NCBI RefSeq assembly: GCF_006438845.1
Contig: NZ_RCZJ01000005.1
Span: 124,001 to 188,000 of the forward strand
Origin: Variovorax ginsengisoli
GTDB taxonomy: Bacteria > Pseudomonadota > Gammaproteobacteria > Burkholderiales > Burkholderiaceae_C
Length of the DNA: 64,000 bases
Direction: 5' to 3'
Each line of letters starts with the position of its first letter. Position 1 is the stretch's first letter. The notes under the pieces were generated by a model. The model was given only the letters and a program-made list of their open reading frames with translations, had not been told where the DNA came from and did no database searches. The translations under genes and the position numbers were made by a program. Shown piece after piece: positions 1 through 9,009 of this stretch.

Positions 1-1649
1 CTAAAGATTCGCAGCAGGGCTTCGATCCGCTCGAGTTCGACCGCTTCACCCGAGTGCAGGAACTGACCCGCATGATGGCCGAGTCGGTCAACGACGTGGC
101 CACCGTGCAGCGCACGCTGCAGAAGACGGTGCAGGCCACGGAAGACGATCTGGCCGCCCAGGCGCGGCAGACGCGCGAACTGCAACGCGGCCTGCTCCGC
201 ACGCGCATGGTGGAGTTCGAAGGCATCTCCGACCGGCTCTATCGCGTGGTGCGTCAGGCGTCGAAGGACACCGGCAAGCAGGTGCGTCTTGACATCGTCG
301 GCGGCTCGATCGAGATGGACCGTGGCGTGCTCGAACGCATGACGCCCGCGTTCGAACACCTGTTGCGAAACAGCGTGGCGCATGGCATCGAAGGCGCCGA
401 CCGGCGCGAAAAAGCCGGCAAGGAAACGAGCGGGCTGATCGCCATCGAGCTGCAGCACGAAGGCAACGACGTTTCGGTGAGCTTCCGCGACGACGGCGCC
501 GGACTGGACCTGGAACGCATCGCCGCGCGCGGCCGTTCGCTGGGCCTGGTGGGCGCCGACGAAGCAGTCACGCCGGAGGCCGCGGCCGAACTGATCTTCA
601 GACCCGGCTTCTCCACGGCCGAGCAGGTGTCCGAGCTGGCGGGCCGCGGCATCGGGATGGACGTGGTGCGGGCCGACGTGGCCGCGCTCGGCGGCCGCAT
701 CGAGACCCACAGCACGCCCGGCCAGGGCACGAACTTCAAGCTGGTGCTGCCGCTGACCACCGCGGTGACGCACGTGGTGATGCTGCGTGCCGGCAGCGCG
801 ACCATCGGCGTGCCGTCGAATCTGGTCGAGCTGGTGCAGCGCGTGGGCTTGAACGAGCTGGACGCGGCCTACGCCAAGCAGTTCTACGCGTTTTCCGGCG
901 AGCCGGTGCCTTTCTATTGGGCCGGCGCGCTGCTGCAGTCGTCGGCGCGCAGCGAGCCTTCGAGCAGCAAGACGCACGCGCTGGTCGTGGTGCGCAGTGC
1001 GGCGCAGCGCGTGGCGCTGCACGTCGACGAAGTGCTGGGCAACCAGGAAGTGGTGGTGAAGAACCTCGGCCCGCAGCTCTCGCGGTTGCCCGGCATGGCC
1101 GGCATCTCGGTGCTGGCGTCGGGCGCGGTGGCGCTGATCTACAACCCGGTGGCACTGGCAGGGGTGCACGGCGACCAGGCGCGCACGTTGCAGGCCGCAG
1201 GCACGGCCGCAGCGCTGGCCGCGGGCGGTGGCGAATCGGCCGTGGCAGTGCCCGAAGTGCAGGAAGCGCCGCTGATCCTGGTGGTCGACGATTCGATCAC
1301 CGTACGCCGCGTGACGCAGCGCATGCTCCAGCGCGAGGGCTACCGCGTTTCGCTGGCCGCCGACGGCCTGCAGGCACTCGAACGGCTCCAGACCGAGCGG
1401 CCCGCGGTGGTGCTGTCGGACATCGAGATGCCGCGCATGGACGGCTTCGACCTGGCGCGCAACATCCGTGCGGACGAAGCGCTGGCCGACCTGCCGATCA
1501 TCATGATCACTTCGCGCATCGCCGAGAAGCACCGCGAGCATGCGGCGCAACTGGGCGTGAACCACTACCTGGGCAAGCCCTATTCGGAAGAAGAGCTGAT
1601 CCGGCTCGTGCGCACCTACGCCAAGGTCGAGGCACCGGCGGCGGTCTGA
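1..1649 (+). CDS. chpA: ChpA/PilL-type hybrid chemotaxis histidine kinase (5' truncated)
   Basis: This is the C-terminal ~549 codons of a large CheA-like kinase. The frame is open from base 3, so the gene starts before the window and the GTG at 54 is not its start. In order one sees a dimerisation region with the LEFDRFTRVQELTRMMAES motif, a HATPase_c domain (about 330-760; N box HLLRNSVAHG, G1 box FRDDGAGL, G2 box GRGIGMDVV), a CheW-like domain (about 770-1165) and a receiver domain (about 1270-1620) whose phospho-acceptor Asp is encoded at 1419 in VLSDIEMPRMDG. CheA kinases with a fused CheW and a C-terminal receiver belong to the type IV pilus (Pil-Chp) pathway, where they control twitching motility. 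That role is inferred from the architecture; the Hpt domains expected at the N terminus are outside the window. Confidence 0.85.
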   Translation, partial: KDSQQGFDPLEFDRFTRVQELTRMMAESVNDVATVQRTLQKTVQATEDDLAAQARQTRELQRGLLRTRMVEFEGISDRLYRVVRQASKDTGKQVRLDIVGGSIEMDRGVLERMTPAFEHLLRNSVAHGIEGADRREKAGKETSGLIAIELQHEGNDVSVSFRDDGAGLDLERIAARGRSLGLVGADEAVTPEAAAELIFRPGFSTAEQVSELAGRGIGMDVVRADVAALGGRIETHSTPGQGTNFKLVLPLTTAVTHVVMLRAGSATIGVPSNLVELVQRVGLNELDAAYAKQFYAFSGEPVPFYWAGALLQSSARSEPSSSKTHALVVVRSAAQRVALHVDEVLGNQEVVVKNLGPQLSRLPGMAGISVLASGAVALIYNPVALAGVHGDQARTLQAAGTAAALAAGGGESAVAVPEVQEAPLILVVDDSITVRRVTQRMLQREGYRVSLAADGLQALERLQTERPAVVLSDIEMPRMDGFDLARNIRADEALADLPIIMITSRIAEKHREHAAQLGVNHYLGKPYSEEELIRLVRTYAKVEAPAAV

Positions 1650-1676
1650 CAGCGCCGAAGCACGAGGCAGCCGTGC

Positions 1677-3167
1677 CTACGGGCGTGCCGGCGCCTTGCG
1701 CACCACACCGTAACGCTGCAGCGTGCGGTCGCGCGCTTCGGCGTGGTCGACCACCGGCTTCGGGTAGTGCTTGCCCAGCGTCAGGCCGGCGGCTTCGAGT
1801 TCGACGGGCGAGGCGGTCCACGGCGCGTGGATCACCTTGTCCGACAGCTTGGCCAACTGCGGCAGGTAGCGCCGGATGAACTTGCCTTCGGGGTCGAAGC
1901 GTTCGCTCTGCGTCACCGGGTTGAAGATGCGGAAGTAGGGCTGCGCATCGCAGCCGCTCGAACTCGCCCATTGCCACCCGCCGTTGTTCGACGAGAGTTC
2001 GAAGTCGTTCAGGTGCAGGGCGAAATAGGCTTCGCCGCGGCGCCAGTCGATGCCGAGGTCCTTGCAGAGGAAGCTCGCCACCACCATGCGCAGGCGGTTG
2101 TGCATGTAGCCCGACTGGTTGATCTGCGCCATCGCAGCGTCGATCAGGGGATAGCCGGTGCGGCCCTCGCACCAGGCGGCGAACAGGCCGTCGGCATGTT
2201 TGCCGTGGTGCCAGATGATCTTGTCGTACTCCGGCTTGAAGCTCTTGCCCGCCGCGACTTCGGGGTTGTGCACCAGCACCTGGAAATAGAAGTCGCGCCA
2301 GATCAGTTCGCTGAGCCAGGTCGCCGCGCCGGCGTTGCCCTGCAGCGACAGCTGGTGCGCGACACCGGCCAACGCGCGGACCGACACCGTCCCGAAGCGC
2401 AGGTGCACGCTCAAGTAACTCGGGCCCCGCACGGCGGGGAAATTGCGCGCGTCGTCGTAGCGGTCGATGCGCTCGAAGAAGTCTTCGAACAAGGCCGCAC
2501 CACCCTGGGCGCCGGTCGGAATCTCCAGCGCAGACAGGTTGGTGGCTTCGAAGCCGATGTCGGCCAGCGTCGGCACCGGCGCGTCGTGCCGGGTCGGCGG
2601 GGCGATCAGCGCATCGGCATGCCCACGCGAGGGGTAGGCCTTGAGAAAGAAAGCATCGACCTTGGCCAGCCAGGCGCGCTTGTAGGGCGTGAACACCGTG
2701 TAGGGCTGGCCCGTCTTGGTCAGCACCTCGTCGCGCTCGAACACCGTCTGGTCCTTGGCGGTCACGAAGAGGATGCCGGCGTTGGCCAAGGCACCGAACA
2801 CCTGCACATCGCGCTCCATGGCTGCCGGCTCGTGGTCACGGTTGGCGAACACCGCCTGCACGTCGAGGTCGCGCGCGAGTTCGACGATCTCCGTCTCGGC
2901 CACCGCATGGCGCACGATGAGTCCGCCGCCGAGGGCGCGCAAGTCGCCGTCGAGCTCGACCAGCGATTCGCGGATGAACTCCACCCGGCGGTCCGCCTTG
3001 GGCAGCGGATCGAGGATCGCCTTGTCGAAGACGAACACACAGACCACTTCGCGACAGCTACGCAAGGCCTGCCACAGGGCCGCGTTGTCGTCGACGCGGA
3101 GATCCCGGCGGAACCACATCAGTCCCTTGGGGTAGGTTTTATCGACGGCCAGTAAAATCGGGGGCAT
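1677..3167 (-). CDS. phrB: Deoxyribodipyrimidine photolyase (class I CPD photolyase/cryptochrome family)
   Basis: Light-driven repair enzyme that splits cyclobutane pyrimidine dimers with reduced FAD. The N-terminal DNA-photolyase domain begins with WFRRDLRVDDNAALWQAL. The C-terminal FAD-binding domain contains SELIWRDFYFQ, the NNGGWQWASSSGCDAQPYF block and FNPVTQSERFDPEG, all diagnostic of class I photolyases. Length is about 496 residues, close to the usual 470-500. Two starts are possible: ATG at 3167 (GGAGG only 2 bases upstream) and an internal ATG at 3119, just before WFRRDL (AAGGGA 3 bases upstream). The 3167 start overlaps the divergent yqgE start. The gene lies tail to tail with the chemotaxis kinase and head to head with yqgE. 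The function is certain; the exact N terminus is not. Confidence 0.92.
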   Translation of the reverse strand: MPPILLAVDKTYPKGLMWFRRDLRVDDNAALWQALRSCREVVCVFVFDKAILDPLPKADRRVEFIRESLVELDGDLRALGGGLIVRHAVAETEIVELARDLDVQAVFANRDHEPAAMERDVQVFGALANAGILFVTAKDQTVFERDEVLTKTGQPYTVFTPYKRAWLAKVDAFFLKAYPSRGHADALIAPPTRHDAPVPTLADIGFEATNLSALEIPTGAQGGAALFEDFFERIDRYDDARNFPAVRGPSYLSVHLRFGTVSVRALAGVAHQLSLQGNAGAATWLSELIWRDFYFQVLVHNPEVAAGKSFKPEYDKIIWHHGKHADGLFAAWCEGRTGYPLIDAAMAQINQSGYMHNRLRMVVASFLCKDLGIDWRRGEAYFALHLNDFELSSNNGGWQWASSSGCDAQPYFRIFNPVTQSERFDPEGKFIRRYLPQLAKLSDKVIHAPWTASPVELEAAGLTLGKHYPKPVVDHAEARDRTLQRYGVVRKAPARP

Positions 3168-3765
3168 GTCCTCCGATTCTGCCCCGATGAACCTCACGCA
3201 TCATTTCCTGATCGCGATGCCAGGGCTGGAGGACGAAGCTTTCAACCGCAGCGTCGTCTACCTCTGCGAGCACAGCGAGCGCGGCGCGCTCGGGCTCGTG
3301 ATCAACAAGCCCAGCGACATCAACCTCGGGGTGTTGTTCGAGAAGATCGAACTGCACCTGTCGCGCCCCGAGCTCGGCGATGCGCCCGTTTTCCAGGGCG
3401 GTCCGGTGCAGACCGAGCGCGGCTTCGTGCTGCACGAGCCGGTGTTTGCCGATGCGGACAAGCCCGAGGAGTCGGTCTACGCGTCGACCATGACCATTCC
3501 TGGCGGCCTCGAGATGACCACCTCGAAGGACGTGCTCGAAGCCATGGCCACGGGCGCCGGCCCGCGCAAGGTGCTGGTGTCGCTGGGGTATTCGGCTTGG
3601 GGCGAGGGCCAGCTCGAAAGCGAACTGGCCGAGAACAGCTGGCTGACGGTCGATGCCGATCCGGCGGTCATCTTCGACACGCCGGTCGCCGAGCGCTACG
3701 ACCGCGCCTTGCTGCTGCTGGGGCTCGAAGCCTGGAAACTCTCGCCCGATGCGGGGCATGCATGA
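3166..3765 (+). CDS. yqgE: YqgE/AlgH family protein (UPF0301)
   Basis: A 199-residue member of the YqgE/AlgH family (DUF179). The signature runs through LTHHFLIAMPGLED, VVYLCEHSERGALGLVINKP and the central FQGGPVQTERGFVLH, and the length is normal for the family. The molecular function is not established; in Pseudomonas AlgH is linked to alginate regulation. The family is usually found directly upstream of ruvX, as here. The stop codon overlaps the ruvX start (ATGA at 3762-3765), so the two are almost certainly co-transcribed. ATG 3166 is preferred; ATG 3187 (MNLTHHF) would remove seven residues and has no clear ribosome binding site. Confidence 0.9.
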   Translation: MSSDSAPMNLTHHFLIAMPGLEDEAFNRSVVYLCEHSERGALGLVINKPSDINLGVLFEKIELHLSRPELGDAPVFQGGPVQTERGFVLHEPVFADADKPEESVYASTMTIPGGLEMTTSKDVLEAMATGAGPRKVLVSLGYSAWGEGQLESELAENSWLTVDADPAVIFDTPVAERYDRALLLLGLEAWKLSPDAGHA

Positions 3766-4205
3766 GCGGTGAAGGCCTGCCGGGCGCAACGCCCAGCGCT
3801 TCGACCGTTTCAGTGCCTCCCCATTTTCAGAGCTTCCTGGCCTTCGATTACGGCCAGAAGCGCACCGGCGTCGCCACTGGAAATCGCATTCTCGGCACCG
3901 CGTCGCCGCAGCCGACCATCAAGGCCGAGGGCGATGCGCGCTTCGTGCAGGTGTCTGCGCGTATCAAGGAATGGCAGCCCGACGCGCTGGTGATCGGCGT
4001 GCCTTTCCATCCCGACGGTGCGGCCCACGACAACACCCGCGCCGCACAGAAGTTCGCGCGCCAGTTGCGCGGCCGCTTCAACCTGCAGGTGTACGAGGTC
4101 GACGAGCGCTACAGCACGACCGAGGCCTTGTCCTCCGGCGCACGCGACGCCGACGCCGCATCGGCTTGCATCATCCTCGAGCAATTTCTAAGGAGCCTTT
4201 CTTGA
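3762..4205 (+). CDS. ruvX: RuvX/YqgF Holliday-junction resolvase-like protein
   Basis: A 147-residue RNase H-fold nuclease of the YqgF family, implicated in pre-16S rRNA 5'-end processing and called a putative Holliday junction resolvase. Visible motifs are the first acidic strand FDYGQKRTGVA (DxGxxRxG), VIGVPFHPDG in the middle, and the VDERYSTTEA block followed by a DADAAS acidic helix carrying the last metal-binding Asp residues. It starts on an ATG overlapping the yqgE stop and ends four bases into pyrR, so it is the second gene of a tightly coupled operon. Its N terminus carries about 25 extra residues rich in Pro, Ser and Thr before the catalytic core. Confidence 0.92.
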   Translation: MSGEGLPGATPSASTVSVPPHFQSFLAFDYGQKRTGVATGNRILGTASPQPTIKAEGDARFVQVSARIKEWQPDALVIGVPFHPDGAAHDNTRAAQKFARQLRGRFNLQVYEVDERYSTTEALSSGARDADAASACIILEQFLRSLS

Positions 4206-4696
4206 CTTCCATTCCTGAAGCCGAGTCGCTGTACGGCGACCTGCTGCGCGGCGTGCAAGCGCTGATGCGGCCCGACACGCGCCTGGTCGGCATCACCTCT
4301 GGCGGCGCCTGGCTGGTCGAGCGGCTGCAGAAAGACCTGGGCCTGGCCGGTGCGCCGGGCGTGATCTCGTCGGCCATGCACCGCGACGACTTCGCGCGGC
4401 GCGGCCTGTCGTCGAGCGCGCAGACCGCGCTGCCCTTCGACGTGAACGGCGCCGACGTGCTGCTGCTCGACGACGTGCTCTACACCGGCCGCACCATCCG
4501 CGCGGTGCTCAACGAGCTGTTCGACTTCGGCCGGCCCGCGTGCGTGCGGCTGGCGGTGCTGGTCGACCGCGGCGGCCGCGAGCTGCCGGTGGCCGCCGAT
4601 TTCGCTGCCGCGACACTCACGCTGCCCGACACGCAATCGCTCGCGCTCGCGCGCAGCGACGCGGGCGCCTTCAGCTTCGACGTGAAGGAGGCCTGA
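4202..4696 (+). CDS. pyrR: PyrR bifunctional pyrimidine regulator / uracil phosphoribosyltransferase
   Basis: A 164-residue type I phosphoribosyltransferase. The PRPP-binding loop [16 protein letters not shown] is intact and is preceded by [12 protein letters not shown]. The start is inferred to be TTG at 4202, overlapping the ruvX stop as TTGA, with AAGGAG at 4190-4195 six bases upstream; no in-frame ATG fits. In Firmicutes PyrR attenuates pyr operons by binding RNA. In proteobacteria the homologues sit ahead of pyrB and are best supported as uracil phosphoribosyltransferases. I see no attenuator hairpin in the one base between pyrR and pyrB, so an RNA-binding role here is unproven. Confidence 0.9.
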   Translation: MTSIPEAESLYGDLLRGVQALMRPDTRLVGITSGGAWLVERLQKDLGLAGAPGVISSAMHRDDFARRGLSSSAQTALPFDVNGADVLLLDDVLYTGRTIRAVLNELFDFGRPACVRLAVLVDRGGRELPVAADFAAATLTLPDTQSLALARSDAGAFSFDVKEA

Positions 4697-4697
4697 G

Positions 4698-5660
4698 GTG
4701 CTCTACAAGCGCAATCCGCAACTCAACAAGCATGGCGAGCTGGTTCACCTGCTGTCGATCGAGGGCCTGCCCAAGAGCATCCTCACGCACATCCTCGATA
4801 CCGCCGCCAACTTCACCAGCGTGAACGACCGCGAAGTGAAGAAGGTGCCGCTGTTGCGCGGCAAGAGCGTCTTCAACCTGTTCTTCGAGAACTCGACGCG
4901 CACTCGCACCACCTTCGAGATCGCGGCCAAGCGGCTGTCGGCCGACGTGCTCAACCTCGACATCGCGCGTTCGTCGGCGAGCAAGGGCGAGTCGCTGCTC
5001 GACACCATCGCCAACCTCTCCGCGATGGCGGCCGACATCTTCGTCGTGCGCCACAGCGAGTCGGGCGCGCCGTACCTGATCGCGCAGCATGTCGCGCCGC
5101 ACGTGCACGTGGTGAACGCCGGCGACGGCCGCCATGCGCACCCGACGCAGGGGCTGCTCGACATGTTCACGATCCGACACTACAAGAAGGATTTTTCGAA
5201 CCTCACGGTCGCGATCGTCGGCGACGTGCTGCATTCGCGGGTGGCGCGTTCGGACATCCATGCACTCACCACGCTCGGCTGCGCCGAGGTGCGCGTAGTC
5301 GGCCCCAAGACGCTGGTGCCCGGCGACATGGCCGGCATGGGCGTGCGCGTGTGCCATACGCTCGAAGAAGGCATCAAGGACTGCGACGTCGTCATCATGC
5401 TGCGCCTGCAGAACGAGCGCATGAGCGGCGCGTTGCTGCCGTCGAGCCAGGAATTCTTCAAGACCTACGGCCTCACGCCCGAAAAGCTGCAGCTGGCCAA
5501 GCCCGACTGCATCGTGATGCATCCGGGTCCGATCAACCGCGGCGTCGAGATCGACTCGGCGGTGGTCGACGGCAAGCAGAGCGTGATCCTGCCGCAGGTC
5601 ACTTTCGGAATCGCCGTGCGCATGGCGGTCATGAGCATCGTGGCGGGCAACGAAGCATGA
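4698..5660 (+). CDS. pyrB: Aspartate carbamoyltransferase catalytic subunit
   Basis: Second step of UMP synthesis: carbamoyl phosphate plus aspartate gives N-carbamoyl-aspartate. The 320-residue protein has the carbamoyl-phosphate loop [20 protein letters not shown] with the mobile catalytic Lys, the [12 protein letters not shown] motif, and MLRLQNERM in the aspartate domain followed by HPGPINRG. It starts at GTG 4698, one base after the pyrR stop, and ends in an ATGA overlap with the dihydroorotase-like gene. No pyrI regulatory subunit is present. The adjacent inactive dihydroorotase homologue suggests the large ATCase/PyrC' holoenzyme described in Pseudomonas. Confidence 0.96.
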   Translation: MLYKRNPQLNKHGELVHLLSIEGLPKSILTHILDTAANFTSVNDREVKKVPLLRGKSVFNLFFENSTRTRTTFEIAAKRLSADVLNLDIARSSASKGESLLDTIANLSAMAADIFVVRHSESGAPYLIAQHVAPHVHVVNAGDGRHAHPTQGLLDMFTIRHYKKDFSNLTVAIVGDVLHSRVARSDIHALTTLGCAEVRVVGPKTLVPGDMAGMGVRVCHTLEEGIKDCDVVIMLRLQNERMSGALLPSSQEFFKTYGLTPEKLQLAKPDCIVMHPGPINRGVEIDSAVVDGKQSVILPQVTFGIAVRMAVMSIVAGNEA

Positions 5661-6931
5661 ACATCCTCATCACGAACGGCCGTGTGATCGACCCGGCCTC
5701 CGGCCTCGACCAGCAGGGCGACGTCACCATTGCGGACGGCAAGATCCTCTCCATCGGCGCCACGCCCAGCGACTTCAAGGCCGAGCGCACGCTCGACGCA
5801 TCGGGCTGCATCGTCGCCCCCGGCCTGGTCGACCTGGCCGCGCGCCTGCGCGAGCCGGGCTACGAACACGAGGGCATGCTCGACAGCGAGATGACAGCCG
5901 CGGTGGCCGGCGGCGTGACCAGCCTGGTCTGCCCGCCCGACACCGACCCGGTGCTCGACGAACCCGGCCTGGTCGAGATGCTCAAGTTCCGCGCCGAGAA
6001 GCTGCAGCGTGCGCGCCTGTTCCCGCTGGGCGCCGTCACGCGCAACCTGGCCGGCGAGGTGCTGACCGAGATGGTCGCGCTGACCGAAGCCGGCTGCGTC
6101 GGCTTCAGCCAGGCCGACGTGCCACTGACCAACACGCAGGTGCTGCAGCGTGCACTGTCGTACGCCGCGACCTTCGGCTACACGATCTGGCTGCGCCCGC
6201 AGGACCGCGACCTGGGCAAGGGCGTGGCCGCCAGCGGCGCGCTGGCCACGCGCCTGGGCCTCGCAGGCGTGCCGGTCGCGGCCGAGACCATCGCGCTCTT
6301 CACCATCTTCGAACTGATGAAGAGCACCGGCGCCCGCGTGCACCTGTGCCGCCTGTCGAGCGCGGCCGGCGTGGCGCTGGTGCGCGCCGCCAAGGCCGAG
6401 GGCCTGCCGGTAACCTGCGACGTCAGCATCAACTCGCTGCACCTCACGGACACCGACATCGGCTACTTCGACAGCCGCGCGCGCCTCAGCCCGCCGCTGC
6501 GCCAGCAGCGCGACCGCGACGCGCTGTCGGCGGCATTGGCCGACGGCACCATCGACGTGCTGGTGTCCGACCACACACCGGTCGACGCCGATGCCAAGAC
6601 ATTGCCCTTCGCCGAGAGCGAGCCGGGCGCCACCGGGCTCGAACTTTTGTTGCCGCTCGCGCTGCAGTGGGGCGAGCGCAGCGGCGCCGGTCTGTCGCGT
6701 GCGCTGCAGGTGGTCACCTCGGCCCCGGCGAAGCTGATCGGCGCGCCCGATGTCGGTTCGCTGGTTGCCGGCGCTGCGGCCGACGTCTGCGTGATCGATC
6801 CTTCGATCGAATGGCAGGTCGAGGCCGATGCACTGCGCAGCCAGGGCAAGCACACGCCCTTCATCGGCTACGCCTTGCAAGGCCGCGCGCGCTGCACGCT
6901 GGTGGACGGTCGGGTGGTGCACGAAGCCTGA
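5657..6931 (+). CDS. pyrX: Dihydroorotase-like protein PyrC' (non-catalytic; metal ligands lost)
   Basis: A 424-residue amidohydrolase-fold protein aligned end to end with dihydroorotase, but the zinc site is gone. The canonical DxHxHLREPG motif reads [10 protein letters not shown] (residues 59-68; His61 to Ala, His63 to Arg). The HxCHLS motif reads HLCRLSS, and the PHHL motif that normally follows VTC reads INSL. The late Asp survives in [10 protein letters not shown]. The same losses define the inactive PyrC' of Pseudomonas, which is needed to assemble a dodecameric aspartate carbamoyltransferase with PyrB. The position directly after pyrB, with an ATGA overlap, fits that role. Such proteins are often auto-annotated as dihydroorotase, but catalytic activity is unlikely; a functional pyrC should lie elsewhere. 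Confidence 0.88.
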   Translation: MNILITNGRVIDPASGLDQQGDVTIADGKILSIGATPSDFKAERTLDASGCIVAPGLVDLAARLREPGYEHEGMLDSEMTAAVAGGVTSLVCPPDTDPVLDEPGLVEMLKFRAEKLQRARLFPLGAVTRNLAGEVLTEMVALTEAGCVGFSQADVPLTNTQVLQRALSYAATFGYTIWLRPQDRDLGKGVAASGALATRLGLAGVPVAAETIALFTIFELMKSTGARVHLCRLSSAAGVALVRAAKAEGLPVTCDVSINSLHLTDTDIGYFDSRARLSPPLRQQRDRDALSAALADGTIDVLVSDHTPVDADAKTLPFAESEPGATGLELLLPLALQWGERSGAGLSRALQVVTSAPAKLIGAPDVGSLVAGAAADVCVIDPSIEWQVEADALRSQGKHTPFIGYALQGRARCTLVDGRVVHEA

Positions 6932-6953
6932 GCCCACGGACCGCCTCACCACC

Positions 6954-7697
6954 ATGCGTTCGATCGTCGCCTGCTGGAAGCTGCTGCGCGCCATCGCACA
7001 TGTGGCGCGCGGCTGGTGGACCATCCGCTTCCGCTTCCCGGCATTGACGCCGGCGCAGCGCAACGCCTGCGTGCAGCAATGGGCGGAGCGCATGCTCCAC
7101 GTGATGGGCATTCAGCTGGTGGTGCGTGGCGAGCCTCCCGGCGACGGCCCGGCGCTGTTGGTCTGCAACCACATCTCATGGCTCGACATCCTGGCCATCC
7201 ACGCGGCACGTCATGTGCGCTTCGTCTCCAAGGCCGGCGTGCACCGCTGGCCGGTGATCGGCGCGCTGGCCACCGGCGCCGGCACCCTCTACATCGAGCG
7301 TGAGAACAGGCGCGACGCGCTGCGGGTGGTTCATCGCATGACGCAGGCGTTGCGCGACGGCGACCTGGTCGCGGTGTTTCCGGAAGGCACGACCAGCGAC
7401 GGTCGCGGCGTGCTGCCATTTCATGCCAACCTGCTGCAGGCGGCGATCGTCTCCGGCGCGCCTGTGATTCCGGCAGCGCTGCGTTTCGTCGATGCCGCCA
7501 GCGGCGCCACCAGCCAGGCAGCTCGCTACATCGACGACGACAACCTCGTCGGCTCGCTGTGGCGCACGCTGAGCGCGCCGCCGCTGCGGGCCGTGGTGCG
7601 CTTCGGCACGCCCCAGACGCCCGAAGGCCGCGACCGCCGCGGCTGGGCGCACACGTTGCATGCCGACGTGATGGCCTTGCGCGACGCCACGCACTGA
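6954..7697 (+). CDS. plsC: 1-acyl-sn-glycerol-3-phosphate acyltransferase (PlsC family)
   Basis: A 247-residue membrane-associated acyltransferase that would acylate lysophosphatidic acid or a related lysolipid. The four family motifs are visible: the catalytic NHISWLD (HX4D), the substrate-binding region around TLYIERENR, FPEGTTSDG (the PEGT motif) and PVIPAALRF. The N-terminal 30 residues contain a hydrophobic amphipathic stretch (SIVACWKLLRAIAHVARGWW). It starts at ATG 6954, 22 bases after pyrC', and is probably the last gene of the yqgE-pyr operon. A second plsC elsewhere in the genome would be normal, so the exact lipid substrate cannot be assigned. Confidence 0.88.
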   Translation: MRSIVACWKLLRAIAHVARGWWTIRFRFPALTPAQRNACVQQWAERMLHVMGIQLVVRGEPPGDGPALLVCNHISWLDILAIHAARHVRFVSKAGVHRWPVIGALATGAGTLYIERENRRDALRVVHRMTQALRDGDLVAVFPEGTTSDGRGVLPFHANLLQAAIVSGAPVIPAALRFVDAASGATSQAARYIDDDNLVGSLWRTLSAPPLRAVVRFGTPQTPEGRDRRGWAHTLHADVMALRDATH

Positions 7698-7789
7698 GCC
7701 GCTGGTTCGACCCTGTGCCGGCGCCGGGAAGGCGCGGCTACGATGCTTCGGCGGCGCGCGCCGCAGCACACAACAACAGGAGACGACAG

Positions 7790-8986
7790 ATGCGCACCCT
7801 TTCCCTTCGCCTCGGCTCGGCAGCTCTCGCTGCGACCGCCTTCCTCGCCGGCTGCGGCGGCATGCCGACACCCGGCGTGCAGCGCCAGTTGATGCTGGTC
7901 GCCAACGACGAGAAGCAATCGTGGACCGACGCCGGCGCCGTGGTGCTCGCACCGCACGGCCGCGACAGCCTGCAGGTCCTCGACATCGGCACCGACCCGC
8001 TGGCGCCCAAGGTCGTCGGCACGCTGGCGCTGGACAACACCATCGCCGGCCCGCCGACCAACTTGGCCATCACCGCTGACGAGCGGCTGGCGCTGGTCGC
8101 CAATTCGCTCAACGTGGTCGAAGAAAACGGCGTGCGCAAGCAGGTGCCCGACAACCGCCTCTTCGTGATCGACCTCGCCGCCACGCCGCCGAAGCTGATC
8201 GACACGCTGACCATCGGCCGGCAGCCTTCGGGCCTGTCGATCAACAAGGCCGGCACGCTGGCGCTGGTGGCCAACCGCGCGGACAACGCGGTGAGCGTGC
8301 TGCGCATCGCCGGGCAGAAAGTGACGCTGATCGACACCGTCGCGATGGGCGAATCGGTGGCGCACGTGCGCTTTACACCGGACGGGCGCCGCGCTCTGGC
8401 GGCCAAGTTCCCGAGCCACAAGATCGCGCTGCTCGACGTCGATGGCGAGAAGGTGACGTACAACAAGGTCGACCTCGCCGCCGGACTGTGGCCGTACAAC
8501 GTCGACGTCACGCCCGACGGCAAACTGGCGCTCACCGCCGACAACGGCAACTCGGGTGCTTCCGACGGCCAGGTCGACACCGTGAGCGTGATCGACCTCG
8601 AAGCCACGCCGCCGCGCGTGATCGACAAGGTGGTGGTCGGCGACGGCCCCGAAGGCCTCGCCGTGAGCCCGACCGGCAAGCTGGCGGTGGCGGTCATCCT
8701 GCGCGGCAGCAACTCATCGAAGAGCGCGTACTTCTACAACCGCAACGGCTCGGTGGTGGCGCTCAAGATCGACGGCAAGAAGGTCACGCGCAGCAACGAG
8801 GTCGTCGTGCGCGGCCTGCCTGAAGGCGCGGTGTTCAGCGCCGACGGCAAGTATCTCTACGTCGGCAATTTCATCGACCAGGACATCACGATCCTGCGGG
8901 TCGACGGCGACACGATCGTCCACACCGGAAAGTCCTTCGGGCTGGCCGGACATCCGGCGGCCATGCGCGGCCGCGTGACGCACTGA
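7790..8986 (+). CDS. Lipoprotein with YVTN-type beta-propeller repeats
   Basis: A 398-residue predicted lipoprotein. The signal peptide ends in the lipobox FLAGC (Cys near residue 22). Mature repeats of the form LALVANSLN, LALVANRADNAVSVL, LALTADNGNS and KYLYVGNF recur about every 45-60 residues, typical of YVTN/lactonase-like seven-bladed propellers. ATG 7790 is chosen because AGGAGA at 7778-7783 lies six bases upstream. Propellers of this kind bind ligands or proteins in the periplasm; no catalytic residues can be named and the function is unknown. It is followed after about 23 bases by an ornithine-cyclodeaminase-family gene on the same strand, with a short 8-bp tandem repeat in between. 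Confidence 0.8.
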   Translation: MRTLSLRLGSAALAATAFLAGCGGMPTPGVQRQLMLVANDEKQSWTDAGAVVLAPHGRDSLQVLDIGTDPLAPKVVGTLALDNTIAGPPTNLAITADERLALVANSLNVVEENGVRKQVPDNRLFVIDLAATPPKLIDTLTIGRQPSGLSINKAGTLALVANRADNAVSVLRIAGQKVTLIDTVAMGESVAHVRFTPDGRRALAAKFPSHKIALLDVDGEKVTYNKVDLAAGLWPYNVDVTPDGKLALTADNGNSGASDGQVDTVSVIDLEATPPRVIDKVVVGDGPEGLAVSPTGKLAVAVILRGSNSSKSAYFYNRNGSVVALKIDGKKVTRSNEVVVRGLPEGAVFSADGKYLYVGNFIDQDITILRVDGDTIVHTGKSFGLAGHPAAMRGRVTH

Positions 8987-9003
8987 CGCACTGACGCACT
9001 GAC
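8977..9003. repeat. Short tandem repeat, 8 bp x about 3.5
   Basis: The octamer GACGCACT is repeated three times and followed by a partial copy. It begins inside the last codons of the lipoprotein gene, so each copy presents TGA in sequence. It separates that gene from the next start at 9010. A related 7-bp array based on TGACGCC is found at 42489-42537. Confidence 0.75.
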
Positions 9004-9009
9004 GCGACG

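Noticed and set aside
4696..4700. PyrR attenuator ahead of pyrB
   Set aside because: Only one base separates pyrR and pyrB and no anti-terminator/terminator pair is visible upstream.
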